From NCBI GenBank assembly GCA_028287185.1, contig JAQBQD010000161.1, positions 23,531 through 87,530 on the forward strand: a stretch of DNA of 64,000 bases, in the 5' to 3' direction. Under the pieces are notes generated by a model. The model saw nothing but the letters and a program-made list of their open reading frames with translations, did not search any database and was not told the DNA's origin. This DNA is from Gemmatimonadota bacterium (lineage in GTDB: Bacteria > Gemmatimonadota > Gemmatimonadetes > Longimicrobiales > Longimicrobiaceae). The translations under genes were made by a program, and so were the position numbers. Below, in pieces: positions 8,804-16,628 of this stretch. Within the stretch, counting starts at the first letter, position 1. Every line of letters starts with the position of its first letter.

Positions 8804-9657
8804 TGCGCTGCCTCGCCCCGCTGCCCGCCGCGGCGGCGGCCCTCCTGCTCGCGGCGCCGCTGGCCGCGCAGCGCGACACCACGCCCGCGGCGGCCAACGC
8901 GACCGGGCAGATGCCCGCGGACGTGCAGCGGGCCTACCAGGCGCAGGGGCAGCCGGACGTGTTCCTGAACGTGCCCAACCTGAAGGTGCGCGAGATCAAC
9001 CTGGAGGTGAACAACCTGCGCGCGCGGCTGAACCTGGAGGCGCGGCTGGCCAACCTGCTGTCGCTGAACGCCGGCGCGGACGTGGGCATCGACCGGGTGA
9101 ACCTGCGCATCAGCGGGGTGGAGGCGCAGGTCATGCTCGTGGTGCGGCTGGACAACGTGCGCGCCATCATCGACCGCACCCTCACCACCATCGACCGCAA
9201 CCCCGAGATCCTGACGCGGCTGCTGCAGACGGTGGACAACACGGTGGGCACCGTGGGCGGCGTGGCCAGCACCGCGCTGCAGCCCGGCGGCGTGGTGAGC
9301 CAGACGGTGGGCGCGCTGGGGCAGACGCTCAGCAACCTGACGCAGCCCGGCGGCGTGCTGACGCAGACGGTGAACACGCTCGGCCAGACGGTGCAGACCA
9401 CGCTGGATACCAGCGGCCGCCTGGTGGAGCGCACGCTGAACACGGCGGGCGGCGTGGTGAGCACGCGCACCCTGGGCGCCCTCACCAGCCTGCCGGCGAT
9501 CAGCCAGACGACGAACCAGGCCGGGCAGACCGTCCGCCAGGTGCGCACGCAGGCCGGGCAGACGGTGGAGTACGTCGTCGACACCGCCGGAAAGGTGCTC
9601 GGCGCCCGCATTGTAGGCGCGGCCGCCGGGGCCACGGGCACCACGCCACGCCCGTAG
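8800..9657 (+). CDS. Secreted repeat protein, 285 aa
   Basis: An exported protein: signal peptide with cleavage after AAPLAAQ (about residue 24). The middle section (about 60-125) is a conserved-looking NLRARLNLEARLANLLSL / VNLRISGVEAQVML / RLDNVRAIIDRTLTTIDRNPEIL block. The C-terminal half is low-complexity, with repeats built from GQTV, GGVVS and TVNTLGQT that suggest an elongated or amphipathic structure. The ATG follows AGGAG and overlaps the upstream lipoprotein stop. The block is of a kind I associate with hypothetical proteins of actinobacteria, but no function is established. Confidence 0.75.
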   Translation: MMRCLAPLPAAAAALLLAAPLAAQRDTTPAAANATGQMPADVQRAYQAQGQPDVFLNVPNLKVREINLEVNNLRARLNLEARLANLLSLNAGADVGIDRVNLRISGVEAQVMLVVRLDNVRAIIDRTLTTIDRNPEILTRLLQTVDNTVGTVGGVASTALQPGGVVSQTVGALGQTLSNLTQPGGVLTQTVNTLGQTVQTTLDTSGRLVERTLNTAGGVVSTRTLGALTSLPAISQTTNQAGQTVRQVRTQAGQTVEYVVDTAGKVLGARIVGAAAGATGTTPRP

Positions 9658-9708
9658 CCCGCAGGCGAAACGCGGCGGGCCGGTTCGTCGGCTGTCGATC
9701 GGTCCATC

Positions 9709-9748
9709 GAAGCGGGGAAGCACGCACACGCGGCGGCTTCCCCGCTTC
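9709..9748. terminator. Terminator hairpin between convergent genes
   Basis: A 13-bp perfect stem, 9709-9721 (GAAGCGGGGAAGC) with 9736-9748, and a 14-base loop. There is no long T-tract, but the position between two convergent stops supports a terminator role. Confidence 0.65.
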
Positions 9749-9749
9749 G

Positions 9750-10661
9750 CTATCGTGCCCGCGGACTCGACGGACTCGACGGACTCGACGGACTCGACGG
9801 ACTCGACGGACTCGACGGACTCGACGGACTCGACGGATTCGCTGGAGACGGCGGGCTCGACGGATTCGGCTGTGACGGCGGACTCGGCCGTGGCGCGGGC
9901 TGCATGTGCCAGCCGTCGGCGGCGCGGCGCAGGAGCATGGCGGTTTCCGAGAAGCTGAACCCCGCGCGGTCGCTGACGCGGCGGGTGAAGCGGATGGACG
10001 ACGGCGTGATCCAGATGGGATCGGCCGGGTCCCACGGCGCGTCCCGCGGCGGGGCGAAGGTCCACTCGCGCACGGCCCCCCCACCCTCGAAGCGCCAGAC
10101 GGAGATCTCGCTGGCCGCCGCCTTCCGCTCGCCCGCCTGCGATGCCTCCACGAAGCGCTGGCCGTCGGGCGAGACGACCGGCTCGCCGTCCACCACCGCG
10201 CGCGCTCCGGACGCCGCGTCCACGATCAGGAAGCCGCCGCCATCCGCGTACGCCAGCTCCACCACGTATACGTTCGCGCGGGGCACGTAGTCGCGGAACA
10301 CGAAGTCCACGGCCTTCGCGCCCGCGCTGTCGGCGGCGGCGGAGCGCGTGCCGGCAGCATCGGTCAGCGTCAGCCCACGGCCGCTGTCCAGCCGCACCGA
10401 CAGGTCCCTGCCCGTGCGGCGCACGCGGTCGGGCCACGCATCGATCGCCCGGCTTTCGCGCCGCTGCCGGCAGGCGAACGCGTCCGGCTGCCCCGCGCAG
10501 GGATCGGGCGCCAGGCGCTGCGCGGCGGCGGCGACGGAGATGGGGGACGCGAGGAGCGCGGCGGCCGTGAGAATCCGTCGAATCCACCGCGGTGCGACCC
10601 TCGCCGCGGACTTCGAGGTCGATGCGGATCGGGTCGGCCGATGCGGACGCGAGACGTTCAT
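9750..10661 (-). CDS. Exported protein with Ser-Pro-Ser repeat tail
   Basis: 303 residues. After a basic N-terminus there is a hydrophobic export segment (about 29-47, ending SVAAAAQ). The mature domain has FVFRDYVPRANVYVVELAY, VSPDGQRFVEAS and WITPSSIRFTRRVSDRAGFSF: a beta-rich fold of unknown family with two early cysteines. The C-terminus dissolves into a Pro/Ser run built on eight perfect 9-bp DNA repeats. The ATG overlaps the stop of the NRDE gene, so the pair forms an operon. The repeat tail may vary in length between strains. Confidence 0.75.
   Translation of the reverse strand: MNVSRPHRPTRSASTSKSAARVAPRWIRRILTAAALLASPISVAAAAQRLAPDPCAGQPDAFACRQRRESRAIDAWPDRVRRTGRDLSVRLDSGRGLTLTDAAGTRSAAADSAGAKAVDFVFRDYVPRANVYVVELAYADGGGFLIVDAASGARAVVDGEPVVSPDGQRFVEASQAGERKAAASEISVWRFEGGGAVREWTFAPPRDAPWDPADPIWITPSSIRFTRRVSDRAGFSFSETAMLLRRAADGWHMQPAPRPSPPSQPNPSSPPSPANPSSPSSPSSPSSPSSPSSPSSPSSPRAR
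9763..9834. repeat. Tandem 9-bp repeat, eight perfect copies
   Basis: GGACTCGAC repeated eight times without change, followed by degenerate copies to about 9880. It is in frame with the minus-strand gene, where each unit encodes a Ser-Ser-Pro triplet, so length change would not shift the frame. Confidence 0.95.
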
Positions 10662-11455
10662 GCGATCACGACGGAGGATGGGACGTGCGATGGAAGGTCG
10701 AGCATGAACCGCGACTCCTCCATCGCGTCCACCCCCGGGGTCACGCGGCGCTCGGCGAAGGTGGCGCGGCCTTCGTGCCGGACGATGAGCACCGTGGAGC
10801 AGCGGGTGCCGTACTGCGGCGTTGCGATGAAGGGCGCGGACAGCGCCCGCTCCCGCTCCAGTCCCACGCCCGTCTGGGGCAGCGCGGCGTCGGGCGCCAC
10901 GCCGCGGTCCGCGAGGGCGGCGAAGAGGCGGGCCTCCAGCTCGTCGTCGGGACCGGCGAGGGCATCGGCCAGCGCCGCCTTGCCGCGCACCACCTTGGGC
11001 CAGGGATCGTCCAGCAGCGCGTTGCTCAGCCCGTAGACGCCCGGCGCCAGCACGCGCGGCCCGGCGCCGCGGTTGGAGACGTACGCCAGCGACGCGCCGT
11101 CGCCCACCAGCAGGTTGAAGCCGTTGTACGCATCTCCGTCCGCCGCCAGCTCCTCCGCGTAGGCGGCGGGGGACGCGAGCGAGCGCAGGAAGCCGGCGAC
11201 CAGGTGCCCGCGCGAGCGCTTGCCGTCGCGGGACAGCGGCATCTCGCGGTAGTTGGTGACGGCGGCGAAGCGCCCGGCCCGCGTGACGCCCATCCACGTG
11301 CCGCCCTCGCGCAGGTCGCGGCCCGCGAGCACGTCCGGCGCATCGGCCCAGAAGCCGGCGGCGGCGGTGGGGCGGTCGTACAGCTCGTCGCGGTTGGCGG
11401 CGACCACCAGCGCATGCTGCGGGTGCGCGCGGTGGGCGAACAGGATCAGGCACAT
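10658..11455 (-). CDS. NRDE family (TANGO2-like) protein
   Basis: 265 residues starting MCLILFAH, the family's invariant Met-Cys N-terminus, with the signature NRDE at AANRDELYDRP and TWMGVTRAGRFAAVTNYRE. Later blocks GYNGFNLLVG-like (AYNGFNLLVGDG), YGLSNALLDDPWPK and GTRCSTVLIV are also typical. This family resembles Ntn hydrolases with Cys2 in the nucleophile position; the eukaryotic TANGO2 has been linked to haem or lipid metabolism, and the bacterial role is unclear. The start at 11455 (GAGG 9 bases upstream) is required to expose Cys2. It is coupled by an ATGA overlap to the exported protein downstream. Confidence 0.92.
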   Translation of the reverse strand: MCLILFAHRAHPQHALVVAANRDELYDRPTAAAGFWADAPDVLAGRDLREGGTWMGVTRAGRFAAVTNYREMPLSRDGKRSRGHLVAGFLRSLASPAAYAEELAADGDAYNGFNLLVGDGASLAYVSNRGAGPRVLAPGVYGLSNALLDDPWPKVVRGKAALADALAGPDDELEARLFAALADRGVAPDAALPQTGVGLERERALSAPFIATPQYGTRCSTVLIVRHEGRATFAERRVTPGVDAMEESRFMLDLPSHVPSSVVIA

Positions 11456-11583
11456 GGGGGAGCCTCGCCCTCTGCCGGTGCGGTCCACGGGCGTCCGCGG
11501 AACGAGGGACGCCGCGCCACCAATCTACCGCCCCCCGGGCACCTGCGTCACCGCCGGTCGACTATGGGTCGGCGGACGCGCGA

Positions 11584-11614
11584 AGGGAGGCCCGGCGCGG
11601 TGCCGGACCTCCCT
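11584..11614. terminator. Terminator hairpin after the lanthipeptide precursors
   Basis: AGGGAGGCCCGGC (11584-11596) pairs with 11602-11614 with one mismatch in 13 and a 5-base loop. It lies just downstream of the fourth precursor (minus strand) and upstream of the NRDE gene, so it would end the precursor transcript. Confidence 0.6.
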
Positions 11615-11639
11615 GCGTGGTGCCTTCCGCCCGCCGGGC

Positions 11640-11837
11640 TCAGACGCAGCAGGCCTGCGTCTTGATGATGTCGAGCCCCTCGGCGCGCGGCTGCGCGCCG
11701 CAGGTGAAGCCGCAGCTGAGCTGCGGATAGACGGTGTATGCCTGGCCGTGCACGGTGCCGCGGCCGTCCTGCCCGGCGACGGTGGTGTCGAACGACTCCA
11801 CGGACAGGCTTTCCAGCTCCAGGGTCAGCTTCTTCAT
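11640..11837 (-). CDS. Pinensin-like lanthipeptide precursor (fourth in the array)
   Basis: 65 residues. The leader MKKLTLELESLSVESF is followed by a short acidic linker and GTVHGQAY. The core, about 33 residues, contains SCGFTCG and ends CCV, with four cysteines and few Ser/Thr. The pattern matches precursors of pinensin-type class I lanthipeptides, in which dehydrated Ser/Thr are joined to Cys. A clear AAGGAGCAGG ribosome-binding site precedes the ATG at 11837; longer upstream readings of the frame are not needed. It is the most divergent of the four in its core and the last in transcription order. Confidence 0.8.
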   Translation of the reverse strand: MKKLTLELESLSVESFDTTVAGQDGRGTVHGQAYTVYPQLSCGFTCGAQPRAEGLDIIKTQACCV

Positions 11838-11875
11838 CGTCCTGCTCCTTGTGGTGCGTGGGGTGGGCGGCGCCG

Positions 11876-12085
11876 CTACAGGCAGCACATCATGGGGCAC
11901 GAGTTGCTGGCGAGGCCCTCGCCGCGCAGGTCCGTGGTCGCCGGCGGGTTGCCGATGGTGGGCGCGCAGTACGCGGGATAGCTGTACTCCGCGCCGCGCA
12001 CGGTGCCGCGCGCGAGGGCCGCGTCGGGCGAAGTGCGGAACGTCTCCACGGCCAGGTCGTCCAGGTGAAGCGCGAGCTTCTTCAT
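11876..12085 (-). CDS. Pinensin-like lanthipeptide precursor (third in the array)
   Basis: 69 residues: leader MKKLALHLDDLAVETF, linker, ARGTVRGAEY, then a core with a Thr/Asn/Pro-rich middle (PTIGNPPATTD) and a terminus CPMMCCL, the only copy ending in Leu. It has four cysteines and several Thr/Ser. GAGAGGAACC precedes the ATG. It lies 61 bp from the second precursor and 38 bp from the fourth. The leader is nearly identical in pattern to its neighbours while the core differs strongly, as expected when one enzyme recognises the leader. Confidence 0.8.
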   Translation of the reverse strand: MKKLALHLDDLAVETFRTSPDAALARGTVRGAEYSYPAYCAPTIGNPPATTDLRGEGLASNSCPMMCCL

Positions 12086-12146
12086 GGTTCCTCTCACGTG
12101 TGGAGGTCTTTCCGGGACCGCGGCGGGAAGCCGCGGCGGACGGTCG

Positions 12147-12356
12147 TCACACGCAGCAGGGGCCGCCGACGGAGTAGTCGTCGTGCGCCACCGTGCCGGG
12201 GGAGAGCACGATCCCGCAGGTGGGCAGGCACGACGCGCCGGGGCACGACTGCGTGGGATACGCGTTGCCCTGCACGGTGCCGCGGGAATGGGCCGCCGGT
12301 GCCGTGGCAAAGCTCTCCACCCGCAGGGCGTCCAGGTCCAGGCTCAGCTTCTTCAT
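12147..12356 (-). CDS. Pinensin-like lanthipeptide precursor (second in the array)
   Basis: 69 residues with leader MKKLSLDLDALRVESF and SRGTVQGNAY. The core carries TQSCPGASCLPTCGI, then a Ser/Thr-containing stretch and GGPCCV. Its five cysteines lie at positions matching those of the first precursor (TQSCPGxSCxxTCGI), so these two are the closest pair and probably arose by duplication. GAGGAG lies 7 bases before the ATG. No lanthionine synthetase, protease or exporter gene is adjacent. Confidence 0.82.
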   Translation of the reverse strand: MKKLSLDLDALRVESFATAPAAHSRGTVQGNAYPTQSCPGASCLPTCGIVLSPGTVAHDDYSVGGPCCV

Positions 12357-12423
12357 GTGTGCTCCTCGTGGCCGAAACGGAAGCGCCGGCTGCCCTGGCG
12401 GGCGGCCGGCGCGGGGGGGTGGA

Positions 12424-12639
12424 TCAGACGCAGCAGTTGCCGATGTACGAGATGGGTGCCCGGTCGCCCGCGAAGTCCGGCGAGATGGGGATGCCGCAGG
12501 TGCGGGCACACGACACGCCCGGACACGACTGCGTGTCGTACGCCTGCCCGCGCACCGTGCCGCGGGCCGCGAGCGACGGGGCGGCCGTCTCGAACGTCTC
12601 CACGCAAAGCGCGTCCAGGTCCAGGGCCAGTTTCTTCAT
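12424..12639 (-). CDS. Pinensin-like lanthipeptide precursor (first in the array)
   Basis: 71 residues, first to be transcribed. The leader MKKLALDLDALCVETF has an extra Cys at position 12, unlike its siblings. ARGTVRGQAY is followed by a core with TQSCPGVSCARTCGI and a terminus GNCCV. AAGGAGGACGC before the ATG is the strongest ribosome-binding site of the four. A 9-bp hairpin (12664-12685) lies in the leader of the transcript. The next gene upstream on the strand is the S41 protease, about 400 bp away behind a terminator, so the array appears to have its own promoter. Confidence 0.82.
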   Translation of the reverse strand: MKKLALDLDALCVETFETAAPSLAARGTVRGQAYDTQSCPGVSCARTCGIPISPDFAGDRAPISYIGNCCV

Positions 12640-12663
12640 CGCGTCCTCCTTCGCTCCGGTGGG

Positions 12664-12685
12664 CGCCTCCGCGGGGGCGGAGGCG
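12664..12685 (-). promoter_or_regulatory. Hairpin in the 5' leader of the precursor array
   Basis: CGCCTCCGC pairs perfectly with GCGGAGGCG around a GGGG loop, 25 bases before the first precursor's ATG. It could stabilise the mRNA or control translation. The rest of 12640-13039 holds the probable promoter (AT-richer patch 12795-12835) and the protease terminator; no further gene is seen. Confidence 0.4.
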
Positions 12686-12940
12686 AGATGCGGGTGGCGT
12701 GCACCCGGGGACACCGCGGACACTGACATTTCGGTAAGGCGCGTACTACGCCCCGTGATCTCCGCACCGCCCGGCTGCGGGGCGCCGGATGATCACACTC
12801 CTAATCTATCGCAATCCGAAACGTCGTGAAAGGTACCTGCGCGAAGCGTGCCGGGTGGGTCGTGCCACCGCGACGGCAGGTGGCAGCGCGTTCGCCTGGA
12901 GGAGCGATCCGCGGGGCGGGCGTGGATCCCCGGAAAGCGA

Positions 12941-12975
12941 GAGGGGCGGGGACCTTGCCGGTCCCCGCCCCCCTC
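12941..12975. terminator. Terminator hairpin of the S41 protease gene
   Basis: 12-bp perfect stem: GGGGCGGGGACC (12943-12954) with 12960-12971, loop of 5 bases, flanked by GA/TC that extend it with one bulge. It lies downstream of the protease gene on the minus strand. Confidence 0.65.
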
Positions 12976-13039
12976 CTCCTTCTCACCCTCGGTTCGATCG
13001 ACCTGCCGCCTGCCGGCCTCCTGTCGATCTGCGCCCGGC

Positions 13040-14683
13040 TCAGTGCGTGGCGGGCCGGGTGGCGGCCGCGGCGCGCTGGGCGGGGCGGGCCGTCTCCGCG
13101 GCGGCGCGGACGAAGAGCGCCTGCTGCGTGGTCGCGCCCTGGAGCAGGTTCAGCGCGCGCCGCAGCTGCACGTCCTGCGGGATGCCGCGGCGGAAGGCGG
13201 CCGAGTCGCCGAAGGCCACCGTCGCCAGCTTGTCCTCGAGCAGTCGGTCGATGAGCGGCGTCACGGCGTCGTACTGCTCGCGCTTGACGTTCACGCCGGC
13301 GGCCACCAGGCGCTGGAAGAAGGTGCTGCGCCACTCGGGGCGGACGGTGAAGCCCGGCGTGAGCGTGCCGCGAAGCTGCAGCGCGTAGTCGTTGAGCACG
13401 CGGTACGTCTGCTGGGCCTTGGGGGCCACGGCGGACATGAACTCCTTCTCGGCGCGGGTCAGGGTGTCGGGCCTCACCTCCACGTCGGGGGTGATGCCGC
13501 CGCCGCCGTAGACGGTGCGCCCCGCATCGGAGTGGAACACCGGCTTGCCCCTGACCGAGTCGGCGCGGATGGTGGCGGTGTCCACCACCAGGCGGCCGTC
13601 GGCAAGCAGCTTGCGCGGGCGCTGGATGGTGCGGCCGCTGGGCGTGAACCACTTGCCCGTGGTGAGCTTGAGCGCCCACCCGCTGTCCAGGCGATACAGG
13701 TCCTGCACCAGCCCCTTGCCGAAGGTGGTCTGGCCCACGATGAGCGCGCGGTCGTGGTCCTGCAGCGAGCCCGCCACGATCTCGCTGGCCGAGGCGGCGT
13801 AGCCGTCCGTGAGCACCACCACCGGCTCGCCGGCGATGAGCGGGGCCTTGTCGGCCACGTACACGTCGTTGGGCTGGTTGCGGTAGCGCACGGTGGCGAT
13901 CTGCTGGCCCTCGCGCAGGAACAGGTTGCTGATCTGCACCGACTGCTGCACGCTGCCGCCGCTGTTGCCGCGGATGTCCACCACGTACGAGCGAGCGCCA
14001 CGGCCCTTCAGCTCGCGCAACGCCTGCTCCAGCTCTTCGCCGCTGGTGTTGCTGAACTGCTGCAGCGGCACGTAGCCCACGCCGCCCGCCAGCATGAGCG
14101 TGTACGGCACCGCGGGCACGTGCACCGAGGCGCGGGCGAAGCGCGAGGTGATGGGCGTGGTGAGCCCGTAGCGCGCGAAGGTGACGGCCACGGTGGTGCC
14201 GGCCGGCCCCATCAGGTGGTCGGACACCTTGTCGATCTTCCAGCCGATGGCCGACTCGCCGTCGATGGAGATGATCTTGTCGCCCGCCTGCACCCCGCCG
14301 CCGGCGGCCGGGGTGTTGGGGTAGACCTTCATGACCGTGACGGTGTCGCCCTGCTGCTCGATGAGCACGCCCAGGCCCCCGTACGAGCCGCGCAGCGACT
14401 CGCGAGAGAAGCTGGCCAGCTCCTCGGGCGAGAAGAGCTCGGCGTAGGGGTCGCCCAGGTTGCGCAGCAGGCCGCGGGCGGCGTGCGCGTACAGCGAGTC
14501 CTCGGCGACGGGTTCCACGGCGCGGTTCTGCACCAGGCTCATCACCTCCTGGAAGATGCGGGCGCCTTCGTCGCTGCCGTGCGAGCGCAGCACGAAGCCG
14601 CCGGCCACCACCGGCACCAGCGCCACGGCGGCCAGCGCCACCGCCTGCCGCTTCCAGGTCTTCAGGGTCACGGGTCTCTTCAT
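13040..14683 (-). CDS. S41 family C-terminal processing peptidase
   Basis: 547 residues. An N-terminal signal anchor (about 14-34) places the enzyme in the periplasm. The regular order follows: N-terminal helical region, PDZ domain (about 97-180, with LRGSYGGLGVLIEQ and PAAGGGVQAGDKIISIDG), then the serine/lysine protease domain with VVDIRGNSGGSV, the nucleophile region DGYAASASEIVAG (near 293-305) and QTTFGKGLVQ with the general-base Lys323. A C-terminal helical extension of about 150 residues follows. The family trims C-termini of envelope proteins. AAGGACG precedes the ATG. It lies upstream of the lanthipeptide precursors, but a terminator separates them, so a role in their processing is only a guess. 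Confidence 0.95.
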   Translation of the reverse strand: MKRPVTLKTWKRQAVALAAVALVPVVAGGFVLRSHGSDEGARIFQEVMSLVQNRAVEPVAEDSLYAHAARGLLRNLGDPYAELFSPEELASFSRESLRGSYGGLGVLIEQQGDTVTVMKVYPNTPAAGGGVQAGDKIISIDGESAIGWKIDKVSDHLMGPAGTTVAVTFARYGLTTPITSRFARASVHVPAVPYTLMLAGGVGYVPLQQFSNTSGEELEQALRELKGRGARSYVVDIRGNSGGSVQQSVQISNLFLREGQQIATVRYRNQPNDVYVADKAPLIAGEPVVVLTDGYAASASEIVAGSLQDHDRALIVGQTTFGKGLVQDLYRLDSGWALKLTTGKWFTPSGRTIQRPRKLLADGRLVVDTATIRADSVRGKPVFHSDAGRTVYGGGGITPDVEVRPDTLTRAEKEFMSAVAPKAQQTYRVLNDYALQLRGTLTPGFTVRPEWRSTFFQRLVAAGVNVKREQYDAVTPLIDRLLEDKLATVAFGDSAAFRRGIPQDVQLRRALNLLQGATTQQALFVRAAAETARPAQRAAAATRPATH

Positions 14684-15240
14684 GGTGATCGCGTCCTTCC
14701 TTGGATACCACGGAGGCGGCGAGGCGCACCGCTGCCGGATCGTTGCCGTCATGGGGAGCGGAGGCGGGTTCGCCGTCCGGTCCTGCTTGCTACCCTTGGG
14801 CCGCCCGCGCGTTCGGGCCCGCGCGCATCCCGGCAGCTTCCGGGCCGCGGCCCGCGCACGCGAAAGGATGCATACCCCACGCGAGCCCCGCCGGGTTCCA
14901 CCTCCGCCGCGCCGCGGGACCGGACGCCGGAGGTCACGCCCGCCGCTCGCCCGGGGATTGACGACGTCGTCGGTACGAGCGTGAGCCGCGCCGGCTGTCG
15001 GATCCCGCTGCCGAGGCCTCGCCCGCAGCCGGCGAGGGGAGGTCGTTACGGCGCGGAAGTGGGGTCGCGAAAGCGATCGTGACCCGAAGGGCGGAGACGG
15101 ACGGGGGCTGTTTCCCGGCCGGCTCCGTTTTGCTGGCGATCGTTGTTTGATCGCCCGCAAAATAGAGCGCGGTGACGGCGCAGCCGGCATTCGCCCAAGC
15201 CTCCGGTCGACGTCGAATCCGTCGAATCCGTCCGCCGAAG
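14684..15240. other. Intergenic stretch between the protease and ArsS genes
   Basis: 557 bases. The left part (14684-15060) shows no supported gene and should hold the protease promoter. The right part contains the first copy of the 133-bp repeat (15067-15199). Confidence 0.6.
15067..15199. repeat. 133-bp intergenic repeat, copy 1
   Basis: Nearly identical to 29720-29852, in the same orientation. It begins GCGAAAGCGATCG and ends CATTCGCCCAAG. Its core is a stem-loop (TTTTGCTGGCGATC, loop GTTGTTT) whose right arm has one mismatch here. It ends 41 bp from the stop of the minus-strand ArsS gene; copy 2 is placed the same way behind pantothenate kinase. There is no coding sense. It could be a non-autonomous element or an RNA/3'-end signal. 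Confidence 0.9.
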
Positions 15241-16287
15241 CTACGCCGTCGCGCCGCCGCAGCTGGAGCCGGCGCCGGCCGTGCAGCCGAAGCAGTGCGG
15301 GCCCAGCACGATCTCCCGCTCCGCCAGCTTCGCCAGGTCGAAGTCGAAGATCGTCTGCGGGGCGTGCGGGTGCACGGGCAGCTCCAGCATCTGGTTGAAG
15401 TCGCAGTCGTACAGCGTGCCGTCCCACCCCACGGAGAGCGTGTTGCGGCACATGACGCCCGCCGCCGCGGCGGGGTTGAAGGCGTCCAGCAGCCGCTGCA
15501 GGTACGTCTCCACCGCCCCGCCCTCGTGCAGGAAGTCCAGGAAGCGCGAGATGGGCATGTTGGTGATGGTGTACAGCGCGTTGAACTCGATGCCGTACAG
15601 CCGCCGCATCTGCGCCTTCCAGTCGCGCTCCATGGCCTGCTGCCCGCCCGGCAGGAAGGTGCCGACGGGGTTCGTCACGAGGTTCAGCACGAGCCCGGTG
15701 CCCGGCTGGCCGTAGCCCACCTCGTTCAGCCGCCGCAGCGCCGCGATGCTCTCCTCGAAGACGCCGTCGCCGCGCTGGGTGTCGGTGCCCTTCTGCCGGT
15801 AGTGCGGGAGCGAGGCGACCACCTCCACCCCGTGCTCGGCGAAGAAATCGGGCAGGTAGGCGTAGTTGGGCAGCCGCGTGATGGTGAGGTTGCAGCGGTC
15901 CAGCACCCGTTTGCCCGCCGCCCGCGAGCGCGCCACCAGCTCGCGCCAGCGCCTGTGCAGCTCGGGCGCGCCGCCAGTGACGTCCACGGTGGGGATGTCG
16001 GTGCCCTCGATGACCTCCAGGCAGCGGTCCATCACGTCGTCCGGCATCATCTCGGTACGGTCGGGCCCGGCGTCCACGTGGCAGTGGCGGCACGTCTGGT
16101 TGCACTTGCGGCCCACGTTGACCTGGAACACGTCGATGCCCGTAGCGCGCAGGGGATACAGCCCGGCGCCCGCCAGCGCGTCCTCGAAGCTGCGCGCCAG
16201 CGGCACGCCCGCCAGCCGCGCCCGCTGCGAGGCGGCGGACGAGAGGGGGGCGTGGCGCTTCTGCAGCGTGGGAAGGACGCGTCCCAT
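15241..16287 (-). CDS. arsS: Radical SAM enzyme ArsS-type (arsenosugar biosynthesis)
   Basis: 348 residues. The 4Fe-4S site is the canonical CxxxCxxC at Cys62, Cys66 and Cys69 (KCNQTCRHCHVDAGP); DVTGGAPELH follows. The C-terminal Cys-rich domain has CRNTLSVGWDGTLYDCDFNQML and a terminus HCFGCTAGAGSSCGG, the combined 'radical SAM/Cys-rich' signature of this family. The family transfers a 5'-deoxyadenosyl group to methylated arsenic in characterised homologues. An ArsM arsenic methyltransferase is not in the window. The ATG at 16287 follows GGGGA; a GTG at 16296 overlapping the upstream stop is an alternative. It is co-transcribed with the CMD gene. Confidence 0.93.
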   Translation of the reverse strand: MGRVLPTLQKRHAPLSSAASQRARLAGVPLARSFEDALAGAGLYPLRATGIDVFQVNVGRKCNQTCRHCHVDAGPDRTEMMPDDVMDRCLEVIEGTDIPTVDVTGGAPELHRRWRELVARSRAAGKRVLDRCNLTITRLPNYAYLPDFFAEHGVEVVASLPHYRQKGTDTQRGDGVFEESIAALRRLNEVGYGQPGTGLVLNLVTNPVGTFLPGGQQAMERDWKAQMRRLYGIEFNALYTITNMPISRFLDFLHEGGAVETYLQRLLDAFNPAAAAGVMCRNTLSVGWDGTLYDCDFNQMLELPVHPHAPQTIFDFDLAKLAEREIVLGPHCFGCTAGAGSSCGGATA

Positions 16288-16292
16288 CGGCT

Positions 16293-16628
16293 TCACATCC
16301 CCAGCTTCTCGGCGTGGTTGCGCATCTGGATGCCGTGCACCAGCGAGGCGCCCCCGCGGATGGCGGCGGCCACGTGCACGGCCTCGGTCATCTGCTCGGT
16401 GTCGGAGCCCTTCGCCAGGCAGTCCGCCGAGTAGGCGTCGATGCAGTACGGGCACTGCACCGCGTGCGCCACGGCCAGCGCGATGAGCGACTTCTCGCGC
16501 TCGGTGAGGGCGCCTTCCGCGAACACGGCGTTGTACCAGGCGAAGAACTTCTCCGCCAGGTGCGGCGCGTCCTTGCCGATCTCGCCGAAGCGCGGCAGGT
16601 CCTGCGAGTGGTAGTAGTGCTCGTGCAT
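16293..16628 (-). CDS. Carboxymuconolactone decarboxylase/AhpD-like protein (arsenosugar associated)
   Basis: 111 residues of the all-helical AhpD fold. The redox motif is CPYCIDAY (Cys59/Cys62), preceded by EKSLIALAVAHAVQ and followed by HVAAAIRGGASLVHG. This small version regularly sits directly before the ArsS-type radical SAM gene ('arsenosugar biosynthesis-associated peroxidase-like' group), as here, with a gap of only 5 bp to the chosen ArsS ATG. It may reduce or protect a thiol or arsenic intermediate; the precise reaction is unknown. No selenocysteine codon is seen. Confidence 0.92.
   Translation of the reverse strand: MHEHYYHSQDLPRFGEIGKDAPHLAEKFFAWYNAVFAEGALTEREKSLIALAVAHAVQCPYCIDAYSADCLAKGSDTEQMTEAVHVAAAIRGGASLVHGIQMRNHAEKLGM

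Noticed and set aside
9763..9834. Possible CRISPR or direct-repeat array
   Set aside because: Nine-base units without spacers, in frame with a coding sequence.
13040..14683. S41 protease as the leader peptidase of the lanthipeptide array
   Set aside because: A terminator lies between them and S41 proteases trim C-termini; the link rests on proximity only.
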